Positions 15,000 through 22,583 of a stretch of 33,206 nucleotides of DNA are shown here, piece by piece. The notes beneath the pieces were generated by a model, which was not told where the DNA came from, made no database searches, and saw only the letters and a list, made by a program, of their open reading frames with translations. Positions within the stretch are counted from its first letter, which is position 1. Every line of letters starts with the position of its first letter. This stretch comes from Candidatus Kuenenbacteria bacterium (lineage in GTDB: Bacteria > Patescibacteriota > Patescibacteriia > UBA11705 > JABHMO01): the NCBI GenBank assembly GCA_013202715.1, contig JABMRF010000003.1:1-33206 (forward strand). The letters run 5' to 3'. Both the position numbers and the translations under genes were made by a program.

Positions 15000-15581
15000 A
15001 TGAGAAAATGTACAGCAATTATCGTTCGGCACGGTGGGTATGCAAGGCAGAAATTTGGCGACGGACCGCTGACCGAAGGTGGAGTCGAAACTGTTGAGGG
15101 TACGGCAAATGTAATCATCGGGGAACTGGAGATGCTCTGTTCGGGCATTGACCTGGCCTTGATCTCTGGTAGTCTTCGCGGGATGGACACGTTCGTAACC
15201 ATACAAAAAGAAATGATGCACCCCGAGGTTCAAATCGATGTGGCCGAAAGGCTCATCCACACCGACTTCTACAGCTCGGCTAAAGAAGCTGGGGACTGGC
15301 GCAAACTCCACGGTCCTGACTCGGAAGCCTACTTTCCCGACTTTACCGCCTCGTGCGAAATCATGGCAGAAGAGCTGGCGATTCTCAAACACGCACCGCA
15401 TCTTTTTACTGGGCCGGCCAACCGCGTAGTTGAGGCCATTCGCGAAGCGCAGGCCAGAGGCAAGACAACCTTCCTGATCGTCACGCACGGTGGCTACGAG
15501 CAGGTCATAGTCAAAGCCCTGACCGGCGAAAACTGCGAGACGCTGGGACTGGGCAAGCACATGACGATCAAGTTCGACTAA
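15000..15581 (+). CDS. Histidine phosphatase superfamily protein (phosphoglycerate-mutase-like)
   Basis: A 193-residue member of the histidine phosphatase superfamily. The catalytic R10-H11-G12 is in AIIVRHGG; PLTEGG near 24-29 fits the family L-T-x-x-G; the second arginine is in ISGSLRG; and the C-terminal catalytic histidine is in LIVTHGG. These enzymes form a phosphohistidine intermediate and remove or move phosphate on sugars, nucleotides or proteins. It has its own promoter, GGAGG site and terminator, and it sits as the only plus-strand gene inside the minus-strand swivel-domain cluster, between the ATP-grasp gene and its possible partners. It is visibly GC-richer than its neighbours (32 of 60 at 15061-15120 versus 17 of 60 at 17401-17460). 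Substrate unknown; acting on phosphohistidine is speculation. Confidence 0.85.
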   Translation: MRKCTAIIVRHGGYARQKFGDGPLTEGGVETVEGTANVIIGELEMLCSGIDLALISGSLRGMDTFVTIQKEMMHPEVQIDVAERLIHTDFYSSAKEAGDWRKLHGPDSEAYFPDFTASCEIMAEELAILKHAPHLFTGPANRVVEAIREAQARGKTTFLIVTHGGYEQVIVKALTGENCETLGLGKHMTIKFD

Positions 15582-15602
15582 CACGGTCGAGCTAGTAACA
15601 CA

Positions 15603-15636
15603 CAGCGATTTACCACTCTTGGTAGATCGCTGTTTT
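15603..15636 (+). terminator. Intrinsic terminator of the histidine phosphatase gene
   Basis: CAGCGAT-T-TACCA (15603-15615) pairs with TGGTA-G-ATCGCTG (15620-15632) over a CTCT loop, followed by TTTT. Confidence 0.88.
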
Positions 15637-15648
15637 ATTATCCCGGAC

Positions 15649-16752
15649 TTAAGGCCGGGGTAAGTAGACGACCCCCTTATCCGCATCGACTTCAACAAGA
15701 TCACCATCTTTCAAAACTTTAGTTGCTACCTTCGTTCCAATTATACAAGGTTTCTTCATTTCACGAGAAATTATTGCCGCATGGCAAGTGATTCCACCTT
15801 CGTCAGTTACAAAAGCAACTGCATTTTTCATGTATGGTACAAGTTCCGGTTGAGTCATGGGTGTAACCAAGATATAATCTTTTTCTTTTTTTAATTCACT
15901 TATTTTCTTTTGATTATTATAATCAGAAACTAAAAATTTCATAACTTTCCCTTTGGCGATGCCCATGTTTCCTATTTGTCCTTTGATAATACCCTCTTTC
16001 TTGACCTGCTCTATCATGGTTTGTTCTGGGCTCTCTGAAAGTAAAAATTTTTGAATTTTCAGTGCATCATCACCAACAAAAATTGTCTTTTTTCCCTTTA
16101 TAAAAACGAAAGCAATCGGCCGATCAATAATTGAGTCAATGTCAACACTATCATCTTCTTCCAATACTTTTATAATCTCCTCATTGGTTGCATTCTCCAA
16201 AACTTTAATGTCAATTTTAAATTTTTTATTTAGTATCTTTATAATCTTTTCATATGCTGTCCAGAGGTAATTAGTTACCAAATCATCAAGTTCCATTCTT
16301 GCTTGTTGCAATTCTTGAGTTTTCCGTGTATCAGTGATTTCAAATAGTTCATCAGTAAAAAACACAAAATAATTGTATATATTACTGGTAATTTCTTTCA
16401 ATTGCAATATTGTTTCTTTTGAACTTATTTTATCATCAAGAGTTTCAGTTTGTTTTATAATTTTACTCAAAGCATCTTCGGCCTTTTCATTGTTCAGTCT
16501 CACATCAGTTATAATCTGAGCAACTTTAGCCAAATCGGTGATTTTAGTTTTTGTACGAAAATCAAGCCATGATTCATAAGCATGATCTTGCAAAACAACA
16601 CTTGATGGCTTGTAATCTATCCCCAATTTCTTGGCATAATCATTCTTTTCGTAACAATCGAGCATAGGCTCAAACAACATTACCGCAGTTTTGGGAAATT
16701 CAATAATCTTCTCAAATTTTATTTTACTTTTCAGAAAATCTTTTATATTCAT
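15649..16752 (-). CDS. Phosphohistidine swivel-domain protein A
   Basis: A 367-residue protein. Residues about 260-364 are the PEP-utilising mobile domain (PF00391 type), with phospho-acceptor H324 in [13 protein letters not shown] (319-331). Residues 1-250 are mostly helical and contain a stretch (about 184-225: [10 protein letters not shown], then [10 protein letters not shown]) that resembles the linker before the mobile domain in PEP synthase and rifampicin phosphotransferase-like proteins. Neither an ATP-grasp nor a PEP-binding barrel is present, so it needs a partner to be phosphorylated. Its ATG overlaps the stop of the next swivel gene (ATGA), so the two are translationally coupled. 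The stop codon lies inside a CCGGG/CCCGG hairpin. What it phosphorylates, or whether the domain only binds, is unknown. Confidence 0.85.
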   Translation of the reverse strand: MNIKDFLKSKIKFEKIIEFPKTAVMLFEPMLDCYEKNDYAKKLGIDYKPSSVVLQDHAYESWLDFRTKTKITDLAKVAQIITDVRLNNEKAEDALSKIIKQTETLDDKISSKETILQLKEITSNIYNYFVFFTDELFEITDTRKTQELQQARMELDDLVTNYLWTAYEKIIKILNKKFKIDIKVLENATNEEIIKVLEEDDSVDIDSIIDRPIAFVFIKGKKTIFVGDDALKIQKFLLSESPEQTMIEQVKKEGIIKGQIGNMGIAKGKVMKFLVSDYNNQKKISELKKEKDYILVTPMTQPELVPYMKNAVAFVTDEGGITCHAAIISREMKKPCIIGTKVATKVLKDGDLVEVDADKGVVYLPRP

Positions 16753-17816
16753 AAGATTTTAACAATTCCATTATTAGCATCTACTTCCACCATATCACCA
16801 TCTTTCAGAACTTTAGTTGCAATCTTCGTTCCAACAATACAAGGGATTTTCAATTCACGACTTATAATGGCTGCATGGCAAGTAATTCCGCCTTCATCAG
16901 TCACAATCGCAACGGCCTTTTTACAAGCTAAAATCGTATTCGGTCGGGTCATTTCTGTAACTAAAACTCTTCCTTTTTTGAACGCTTTGACTTCTTTGCT
17001 TAAATTTTCCTTGTTATGCAAAAGTAAACTAACTCGAGCTGTAACTTTTCCTTTATTAGAATTATATCCTTTTAAAGTATTATTTTGAAAGCCAAATTTC
17101 AAGGATTCCTCAATATATTTATTAAACTCTTTAAATTTTGTCCCAATTATAATCCCCTGCTGTCCTTTTCTCTTCCACAACAAATAACCACTTTTTCTTT
17201 TTTTAATGTTTACTTTTTTATTTTTTAATAATAGCGCAACCAGCTCATCCATTGTGTAAAAGTACAAATCTTTGACAGTTAACCCAGATCTTCTGGCCAA
17301 TTCTGTCAAGATTTTCTCGATTAAAACGTAAAAAATAGTGTGGCTCATTTTTTTTAATTTCAATCTCTGTTTTGCCACTTGATTTAATTGACTAAGAACT
17401 TTTTTGTTTTTAATGTTTTCAAACTTTTTTAAATAAATCGGCTCTGCCTTGTCATAGACCTTACCATATTTTTCCAAAACTCGCAGGCTTTCCCAAAATA
17501 AATTTTGTAATTCTTGATCATCCAGTTCCTTTAGCCTTTGTTTTTTTACTCTACTTACAAAATCCGCAATTAATTTTTCAATATTTTCTACTCTAATAAA
17601 ATATTTCTCAAACCCATCCTTTTTCATGAAATAATTATATCCTTTTTGCTCATCCACGCTTTTTCGATTTCCAAGAGCGTAAAGTTTGACAGTGTTGTTC
17701 TTGTAAAGAAAGATCAAATTATCAGAAAATGCCCCTGAACTGTTGCTAAGCAAAAATAAAGGAAGTTTGTATTCCTCTGTCCAATATTCGATGTTTTTCA
17801 GATCTGAGATCTTCAT
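16749..17816 (-). CDS. Phosphohistidine swivel-domain protein B
   Basis: A 355-residue protein with the same plan as its neighbour. The helical region includes [18 protein letters not shown] (about 180-197), like the helix-rich linker of rifampicin phosphotransferase-type enzymes. The C-terminal mobile domain (about 255-355) has H314 in [13 protein letters not shown]. The ILVTEMT-type strand before the active site and the tail KVLKDGD are nearly the same as in proteins A and D, while the N-terminal 170 residues are unlike. That pattern suggests a shared cassette joined to different recognition domains. It starts 26 bp after the histidine-phosphatase-like gene and overlaps the next gene by 4 bp. 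No Shine-Dalgarno. Function unknown beyond the domain. Confidence 0.85.
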   Translation of the reverse strand: MKISDLKNIEYWTEEYKLPLFLLSNSSGAFSDNLIFLYKNNTVKLYALGNRKSVDEQKGYNYFMKKDGFEKYFIRVENIEKLIADFVSRVKKQRLKELDDQELQNLFWESLRVLEKYGKVYDKAEPIYLKKFENIKNKKVLSQLNQVAKQRLKLKKMSHTIFYVLIEKILTELARRSGLTVKDLYFYTMDELVALLLKNKKVNIKKRKSGYLLWKRKGQQGIIIGTKFKEFNKYIEESLKFGFQNNTLKGYNSNKGKVTARVSLLLHNKENLSKEVKAFKKGRVLVTEMTRPNTILACKKAVAIVTDEGGITCHAAIISRELKIPCIVGTKIATKVLKDGDMVEVDANNGIVKIL

Positions 17817-17842
17817 GCTAATTTTAAAATGATTATTCCCCG

Positions 17843-18895
17843 TTACTGAATCTCAAACAACCCTGTTGTTTTTTTACCGGTTTCAAAAATAAATTCTTCA
17901 ACCTTATCTCCATTTTTATCTTCAGCTACTTTTACTCGCCAATATGCCCCATTTGAAGCAATCAAAATTGGAAATTTTTCATTTGTCGAATCATTCAAAG
18001 CTTCACTCATATCTGTTCCCATTTGTCCATGAGCAACCACAAGCACCACAACCTTGCCACCTTTTTCAATAACATCTCTTCCTTCACCTTTCAAAAAATG
18101 ATGTTCAATATGGTCAAAGCTTTTTAAATTTCTTGCTACAGTCGCACTGGCCACCTCTTGCACTCCTGTTTGCTCTTCAAGTTCCTTAACATTTTTAGCC
18201 TCTGACGCCTGTACAAATGGTGATAACTTAATAGCCTCTGGATATGGTAATACCCCGTCTGCCTGTTCAGCTTCTTTATTTGCCGTCATCTGTTTTCTTA
18301 CTTCAGCTAACCTAATTCCATCTACAGGCATTTCAACAAAATTACCTTGTACCATTGGTGTAATTCCTTGACCTTTTTCACCATCAAGATCATTCAAAGC
18401 ATAATCGATTCCTTGACTTGCCAATTCTTTTTGAATTACCTCTGCTGTTTGCTCTGTCCGTCTATCTGCTCGAATACCCTCAGCTGTATCTTGGAATTGA
18501 CCAGTCTCAGTTGTGATAATAAAAACTTTTGTATCATTATCTATTTTCATTTCATCTAATATCTTCCTTACCCTTGGTTTAAATCCTTCTTTCGCCTCTT
18601 CTGAAACGATATTGTTTATATGATCTAAATGACGAACAAAAGCAATTTCTAACTTTGGCTCACCCATATCTAATGACTCTGGTGAACCAACACCACCCAT
18701 TAATTTTTTATAATCAACAATGTCCTGTGTATGTAGATACCCATCTTTTGTTTGATCTTTCCTGGTTTGCGCGTCCTTGACCGCGCGACTCCTCGCTTCA
18801 GGTCGACGGACACGAATGGTATAGCGTTTCCGTCCATCCTCCAAAACCTCAACTCTAGGTTTAAAGTCTGGCCTTTTAGCAGTTTCAAAACTCAT
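17843..18895 (-). CDS. Divergent histidine-phosphatase-like protein
   Basis: About 350 residues from the preferred start. Residues 1-80 are basic and charged with no known motif. From about 83 the protein follows the histidine phosphatase order: R88-H89 (in AFVRHLD, with L in place of the usual G), the second arginine region [11 protein letters not shown] (142-152), and the late histidine H289 in VVAHG (287-290). An insert of roughly 100 residues separates the second and last motifs. The pattern fits, but the RHG to RHL change and the insert make activity uncertain. It lies inside the swivel-domain gene run, 22 bp after the helical unknown. The in-frame ATG at 18952 would overlap the upstream gene and add a hydrophobic AT-coded stretch, so 18895 is preferred. 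Confidence 0.65.
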   Translation of the reverse strand: MSFETAKRPDFKPRVEVLEDGRKRYTIRVRRPEARSRAVKDAQTRKDQTKDGYLHTQDIVDYKKLMGGVGSPESLDMGEPKLEIAFVRHLDHINNIVSEEAKEGFKPRVRKILDEMKIDNDTKVFIITTETGQFQDTAEGIRADRRTEQTAEVIQKELASQGIDYALNDLDGEKGQGITPMVQGNFVEMPVDGIRLAEVRKQMTANKEAEQADGVLPYPEAIKLSPFVQASEAKNVKELEEQTGVQEVASATVARNLKSFDHIEHHFLKGEGRDVIEKGGKVVVLVVAHGQMGTDMSEALNDSTNEKFPILIASNGAYWRVKVAEDKNGDKVEEFIFETGKKTTGLFEIQ

Positions 18896-18917
18896 ATTAG
18901 TACAATTATTTATTATC

Positions 18918-20060
18918 TTAAATTTTATTAATATCAAAATCAACTGTATCAACAGTATATATTTGTACTTTCAATTTAGCTGGTAAATACCAAGACAAGT
19001 AGTAATAAAATGATCCTGGTCCACCATTTTTTACCACATAACCAGTACCCATTTCTTTGAGTATGATTTCTGCTCGCAAAATTACCACATTAATCCAGAA
19101 AGGTAACATCAGAGCATCAATTTGGCCCATAACATCCTTATACATTGAAAAATTACGGACCATTTCATAACTAACTTCCAACTCTTCATACTCTTGTTTT
19201 GTAAAGGTTTTCTTGGCCAAATCCAAATAACTTTTTATCCGTTCATTGCCTTGTTCATGCCTTTCCTCAAGTTTTTTATTTTGCTCTGCAAATTCAACTG
19301 CATGTATTATCAAAGTGTAAAAAGGCATTTTAGTTTTCCTCCATTTTGACTGCGATATTGCGATGGCCATATATTGCTGTAACTTTTTGGCCATTGCGCT
19401 TTTTCCTTCAGCCATAGTAAAAATTGGGTCCAGCAATTGATATATTTTTTTATTGCTTGCAGCATTTTGCTTTTCTATCAATGGTTCAATTTTTTCTATT
19501 ATCTTTTTTGTTTTTGGCTCAGCCTTTAATACTTTAAATAAATCAACACATCTTAACGCATTTTGCAGATACAAATCAGCATAATCATTTTGTAATAAAT
19601 CTCGTTGAATAGATAAATATTTTTCTTCATAATCATGAATATCAAGATCAACATCATTTGCCAAGCGACGTGCATAATTTTTCAAATTTTCCACATAAAA
19701 ACCATGTAATGGCCCATCAGGAAATAGATAATTAATAATCCAAAAACGAAAACAGTACATTCTATTCAGTCGCTCATCAATGCTAGTCAAAAATTCCAAT
19801 TCTGTTTCTAGCCCAGCCTGTTTAGCTTTTTTATATTCTTTATCATAATCGCCTTTAATTTTAGAAAAAGCCATAGTCAACTCTTTATAATGCTCATCAC
19901 CAATTTCTCTAAACAATTTTGGATTATCATATACCCTTTTGGCAATATCTTTGTACAGCTTTACTACTTTGGGATATTTATTTGGGAATACAAAGAAAAA
20001 TCCTTCTAAATCATTGTCCAAAAACTGTGGAAATTCTAAATATTTTTTATCAATTTTCAT
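18918..20060 (-). CDS. Unknown helical protein in the swivel-domain cluster
   Basis: About 380 residues, almost entirely alpha-helical by composition, rich in K, E, Y and L. I recognise no family and see no catalytic motif, signal peptide or clear membrane segment. Aromatic-rich patches occur near residues 95-125 (YCFRFWIINYLF) and 340-365 (GPGSFYYYLSWYL). The start at 20060 is preferred because ATGAAAATTGA overlaps the stop of the MORC-like gene, giving coupled translation; in-frame ATGs upstream lie deeper in that gene. The next gene follows 22 bp later. Tight packing between the GHKL/swivel fusion and the phosphatase-like gene argues that it belongs to the same system, perhaps as a scaffold or target. 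Confidence 0.75.
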   Translation of the reverse strand: MKIDKKYLEFPQFLDNDLEGFFFVFPNKYPKVVKLYKDIAKRVYDNPKLFREIGDEHYKELTMAFSKIKGDYDKEYKKAKQAGLETELEFLTSIDERLNRMYCFRFWIINYLFPDGPLHGFYVENLKNYARRLANDVDLDIHDYEEKYLSIQRDLLQNDYADLYLQNALRCVDLFKVLKAEPKTKKIIEKIEPLIEKQNAASNKKIYQLLDPIFTMAEGKSAMAKKLQQYMAIAISQSKWRKTKMPFYTLIIHAVEFAEQNKKLEERHEQGNERIKSYLDLAKKTFTKQEYEELEVSYEMVRNFSMYKDVMGQIDALMLPFWINVVILRAEIILKEMGTGYVVKNGGPGSFYYYLSWYLPAKLKVQIYTVDTVDFDINKI

Positions 20061-21315
20061 ATACAATCCCTTCATGACCATCAACAATAATTCTTTGACA
20101 GTCTTTTATGATTTTTGTAGCATTTTGGGTTCCCACAACTGCAGGAATATCAAATTCACGAGAAACAATCGCTGCATGACAGAGCGTTCCACCAAGGTCA
20201 GTGACAATTGCACCAGCTCGACGAATTGCCAGCAAAAATTGTGGCCTCGTCATTTCAGTGACAATAATATCTCCTCTCTTAATTTTATTCATTTCTTTTT
20301 CAGTATTTCCACCCATAAACATATTAACTTTTCTAGCCCGGCCCTCAACCAAACCTGTTGATGCATGATAGCCACTTAAGATCTTTTTTAATTGAGGTTC
20401 CTTGTTAACAAAGTGTTGTCGTAACATTTTTTCAACAGCCTTATAATCTTTAGTTCCTTTTTGCCAACCTTTTTTATCGTGCGTAATTGGCACTCCAATA
20501 ACATCAACTTCACCAACAATCTGTTTTACTTTTTGGTTTGGATTAAGTCCAACCTTATCAAATGTTGTCACCAAACGACCACGTCGAAAAGTATTAAAAC
20601 CAAAATATTCAATATTGAGTTGACGAAGCTGATAACCCCACCAACCTGAAACAGTATACTTACCTTTGGAGATTTTAAATTTATTCTTTTTACCTAAAAT
20701 TTTAGGAATATGTGGTTCTAATTCTTGATTATTCAACAAAATCTTTACTTTCTGATCTTTAATAAATGGTCCAAAACGAATACTCAACTCTTGTTTCATA
20801 CCATCAATAATCTTTTCTGTAATATTCACTTTTAGATTTTCAATAATAATACTTGTACCAGAATAATTTGCTTTTACTCCGTGATTAATCGTAAAAGGAT
20901 ATTGAGACCAATCCCCTTCTTTCATCCAATTTTCTTCATCATACGTAATCAAATACTCCTCGGTTTTATTTTGAGGAGTAGTTATTACGGTAAAATTTCT
21001 ACCCATAAAAGTACAAGAGGTTTTTAATCCTAAACCAAATTCACCAAGCTGATTTTTCTTACTGGAAAACCCCAATCGAATTGATTTAGCTGCGGTTTGT
21101 TCATCCATTCCTGCGCCATTATCTGTAATTTGGACACTTTCTGGCGCAATTCGGATATCGATCTCCAAATTCTTTTTGTCAATTCTGGCATCAATTGAAT
21201 TATCAATTAATTCAGAAATTGCTTCTTGAAAGGAATAACCGGTCTGGCCAACTTTTAGCATTAAACTTTTGTGAGGAGTAATGTCTATCAGTTTTTTCTC
21301 GTGCTTTTTTGCCAT
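20050..21315 (-). CDS. MORC-like GHKL ATPase fused to a phosphohistidine swivel domain
   Basis: A 421-residue fusion. The N-terminal GHKL (Bergerat) ATPase has N-box ELIDNSIDA (E35, N39), G1 box DNGAGMD (65-71) and G2 box GEFGLGLK (91-98). It is followed by an S5-like domain (about 215-305) whose FRRGRLV and ITHDKKGW elements recall MORC proteins. Residues about 320-421 are a PEP-utilising mobile domain with H380 in GGTLCHAAIVSRE. GHKL proteins use ATP binding to dimerise and clamp DNA or clients; mobile domains carry phosphate on histidine. Joining the two is unusual to me. A promoter (21349-21377) overlaps the stop of the upstream gene. The downstream gene overlaps its stop. Prokaryotic MORC relatives have been linked to restriction-type loci, but no restriction gene is here. 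Confidence 0.88.
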   Translation of the reverse strand: MAKKHEKKLIDITPHKSLMLKVGQTGYSFQEAISELIDNSIDARIDKKNLEIDIRIAPESVQITDNGAGMDEQTAAKSIRLGFSSKKNQLGEFGLGLKTSCTFMGRNFTVITTPQNKTEEYLITYDEENWMKEGDWSQYPFTINHGVKANYSGTSIIIENLKVNITEKIIDGMKQELSIRFGPFIKDQKVKILLNNQELEPHIPKILGKKNKFKISKGKYTVSGWWGYQLRQLNIEYFGFNTFRRGRLVTTFDKVGLNPNQKVKQIVGEVDVIGVPITHDKKGWQKGTKDYKAVEKMLRQHFVNKEPQLKKILSGYHASTGLVEGRARKVNMFMGGNTEKEMNKIKRGDIIVTEMTRPQFLLAIRRAGAIVTDLGGTLCHAAIVSREFDIPAVVGTQNATKIIKDCQRIIVDGHEGIVYEN

Positions 21316-21348
21316 ATTTTTATTTGTCGTTAATATAATTACAGTTAA

Positions 21349-21377
21349 ATTTTACCATTATTTCACTATCCGGTCAA
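21349..21377 (-). promoter_or_regulatory. Internal promoter before the MORC-like fusion gene
   Basis: Minus strand: TTGACC (21377-21372) and TAAAAT (21354-21349), 17-bp spacer, with TGG just before the -10. The -35 overlaps the stop codon of swivel protein D. It would allow the downstream genes to be made apart from the TraD-like genes. Confidence 0.6.
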
Positions 21378-22543
21378 AGAACTCCAAGAATCTTCACAAG
21401 GCCTATATCGGCATCAATCTCCACCAAATCCCCATCTTTCAAAACTTCAGTTGCATTTTTCGTCCCAATCAAACAAGGAATTTTTAATTCACGAGAAATA
21501 ATCGCGGCATGGCAAGTGATTCCGCCCTCATCAGTAATAATTGCTTTGACTTTTTTCAAATACTGAATAAAATGGGGGGTAGTCTGCGTTGTCACTAAAA
21601 TTTTATTGGCCAAATTGGGTTTTAATTTTTGCAAAACATTTTTATCTTTGATAACAATAACTGTTCCTTTGATTTTATTTTTCGCCCGAAACGCCGTCTG
21701 CCCATGAATTTCGTCACCTGTTTTTGAGTTCTGTTCATTGGCAATTTTTGAAAAATGCTTAACCGCATGTTCCTGTATTTTGCAATCGTCAATAACGACG
21801 TTTTGATATTTTTTATTTCTTAAATATAAATAAATGTAACAATTACTTTTTCGTGACTCTACTTTGTTCTCTATTTCCTGCGGTTTGATTAGTCCTTCGG
21901 CAAAGTTAAGCGCTTCGCCGTACGTTAAATACTGCATCAATTCGATTGGCTTTACTTCCAATTTATTTATTTTTGCTAGCATTTTTAAAAAAGCAAAAAA
22001 AGTTTTTCCCAGTTTTTCTTCCTTGAAAGCAACTGAGTTTCGCCACTTGTCATGTTTTTTGAGGATGTTCAGCGCAGATTTATCTACTCTGTTTTTATTT
22101 TTTTCGAGTTTCATTCCCAAAGAAAATATTGTAAAAAAATTCGACCCGTAAGCGCCGTACATCTCAATCAATTTCTTGAATAACATCAAACCTGCCTTAT
22201 AATCATTTTGTTTTATTTTTTCCTGCAACTGCACACTCAACTGCCCAATCTGTTTCCACAAAGCATAATCTTTGTTTATGATTTTTTCTAAACTGGCTGG
22301 ATTTTTCAAAATTCTATTTTCTGATTCTTGATGAAAAACTTTTGACTGCTCCAAATTGAATAACCGAACTAAATAATTTTTTGACTTTGGAAATAAAACA
22401 GTTTCTACAAAATCACTTTTGGCCTGCCTTTTTATGAACTTTCCTCTATTATGATATTTTGCCGAATAAAAAAACAATGATTCCTCTCTTCTTATTCCAA
22501 AAAACCATTGTGTTTTTTTTATCTGCTCAATAATTTTATCCAT
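21374..22543 (-). CDS. Phosphohistidine swivel-domain protein D
   Basis: About 389 residues from the preferred start. A helical N-terminal region includes VKPIELMQYLTYGEAL, like the linker before mobile domains in rifampicin phosphotransferase-type proteins. The C-terminal mobile domain has H345 in [13 protein letters not shown]. No ATP-grasp or PEP barrel. The ATG at 22597 lies within a GC-rich palindrome at the end of the TraD-like gene and would add 18 residues derived from it; the ATG at 22543 follows a GGGAAAGGGAA stretch and starts the protein as MDKII, so it is preferred. Either way it directly follows the TraD-like ATPase gene. The swivel part is most like proteins A and B. Confidence 0.83.
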   Translation of the reverse strand: MDKIIEQIKKTQWFFGIRREESLFFYSAKYHNRGKFIKRQAKSDFVETVLFPKSKNYLVRLFNLEQSKVFHQESENRILKNPASLEKIINKDYALWKQIGQLSVQLQEKIKQNDYKAGLMLFKKLIEMYGAYGSNFFTIFSLGMKLEKNKNRVDKSALNILKKHDKWRNSVAFKEEKLGKTFFAFLKMLAKINKLEVKPIELMQYLTYGEALNFAEGLIKPQEIENKVESRKSNCYIYLYLRNKKYQNVVIDDCKIQEHAVKHFSKIANEQNSKTGDEIHGQTAFRAKNKIKGTVIVIKDKNVLQKLKPNLANKILVTTQTTPHFIQYLKKVKAIITDEGGITCHAAIISRELKIPCLIGTKNATEVLKDGDLVEIDADIGLVKILGVL

Positions 22544-22583
22544 ACTTGCATTCCCTTTCCCTTTTAATTCGCTCCCAATTCGC

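Noticed and set aside
14955..15707. Minus-strand 250-aa ORF over the histidine phosphatase gene
   Set aside because: It is the antisense of a gene with clear RHG/THG motifs, promoter and terminator; the long frame comes from GC-rich codons.
13831..17816. A PEP synthase gene broken by frameshifts
   Set aside because: Each piece has its own intact frame and distinct N-terminal sequence, there are four swivel copies, the order is wrong and the PEP-binding barrel is absent.
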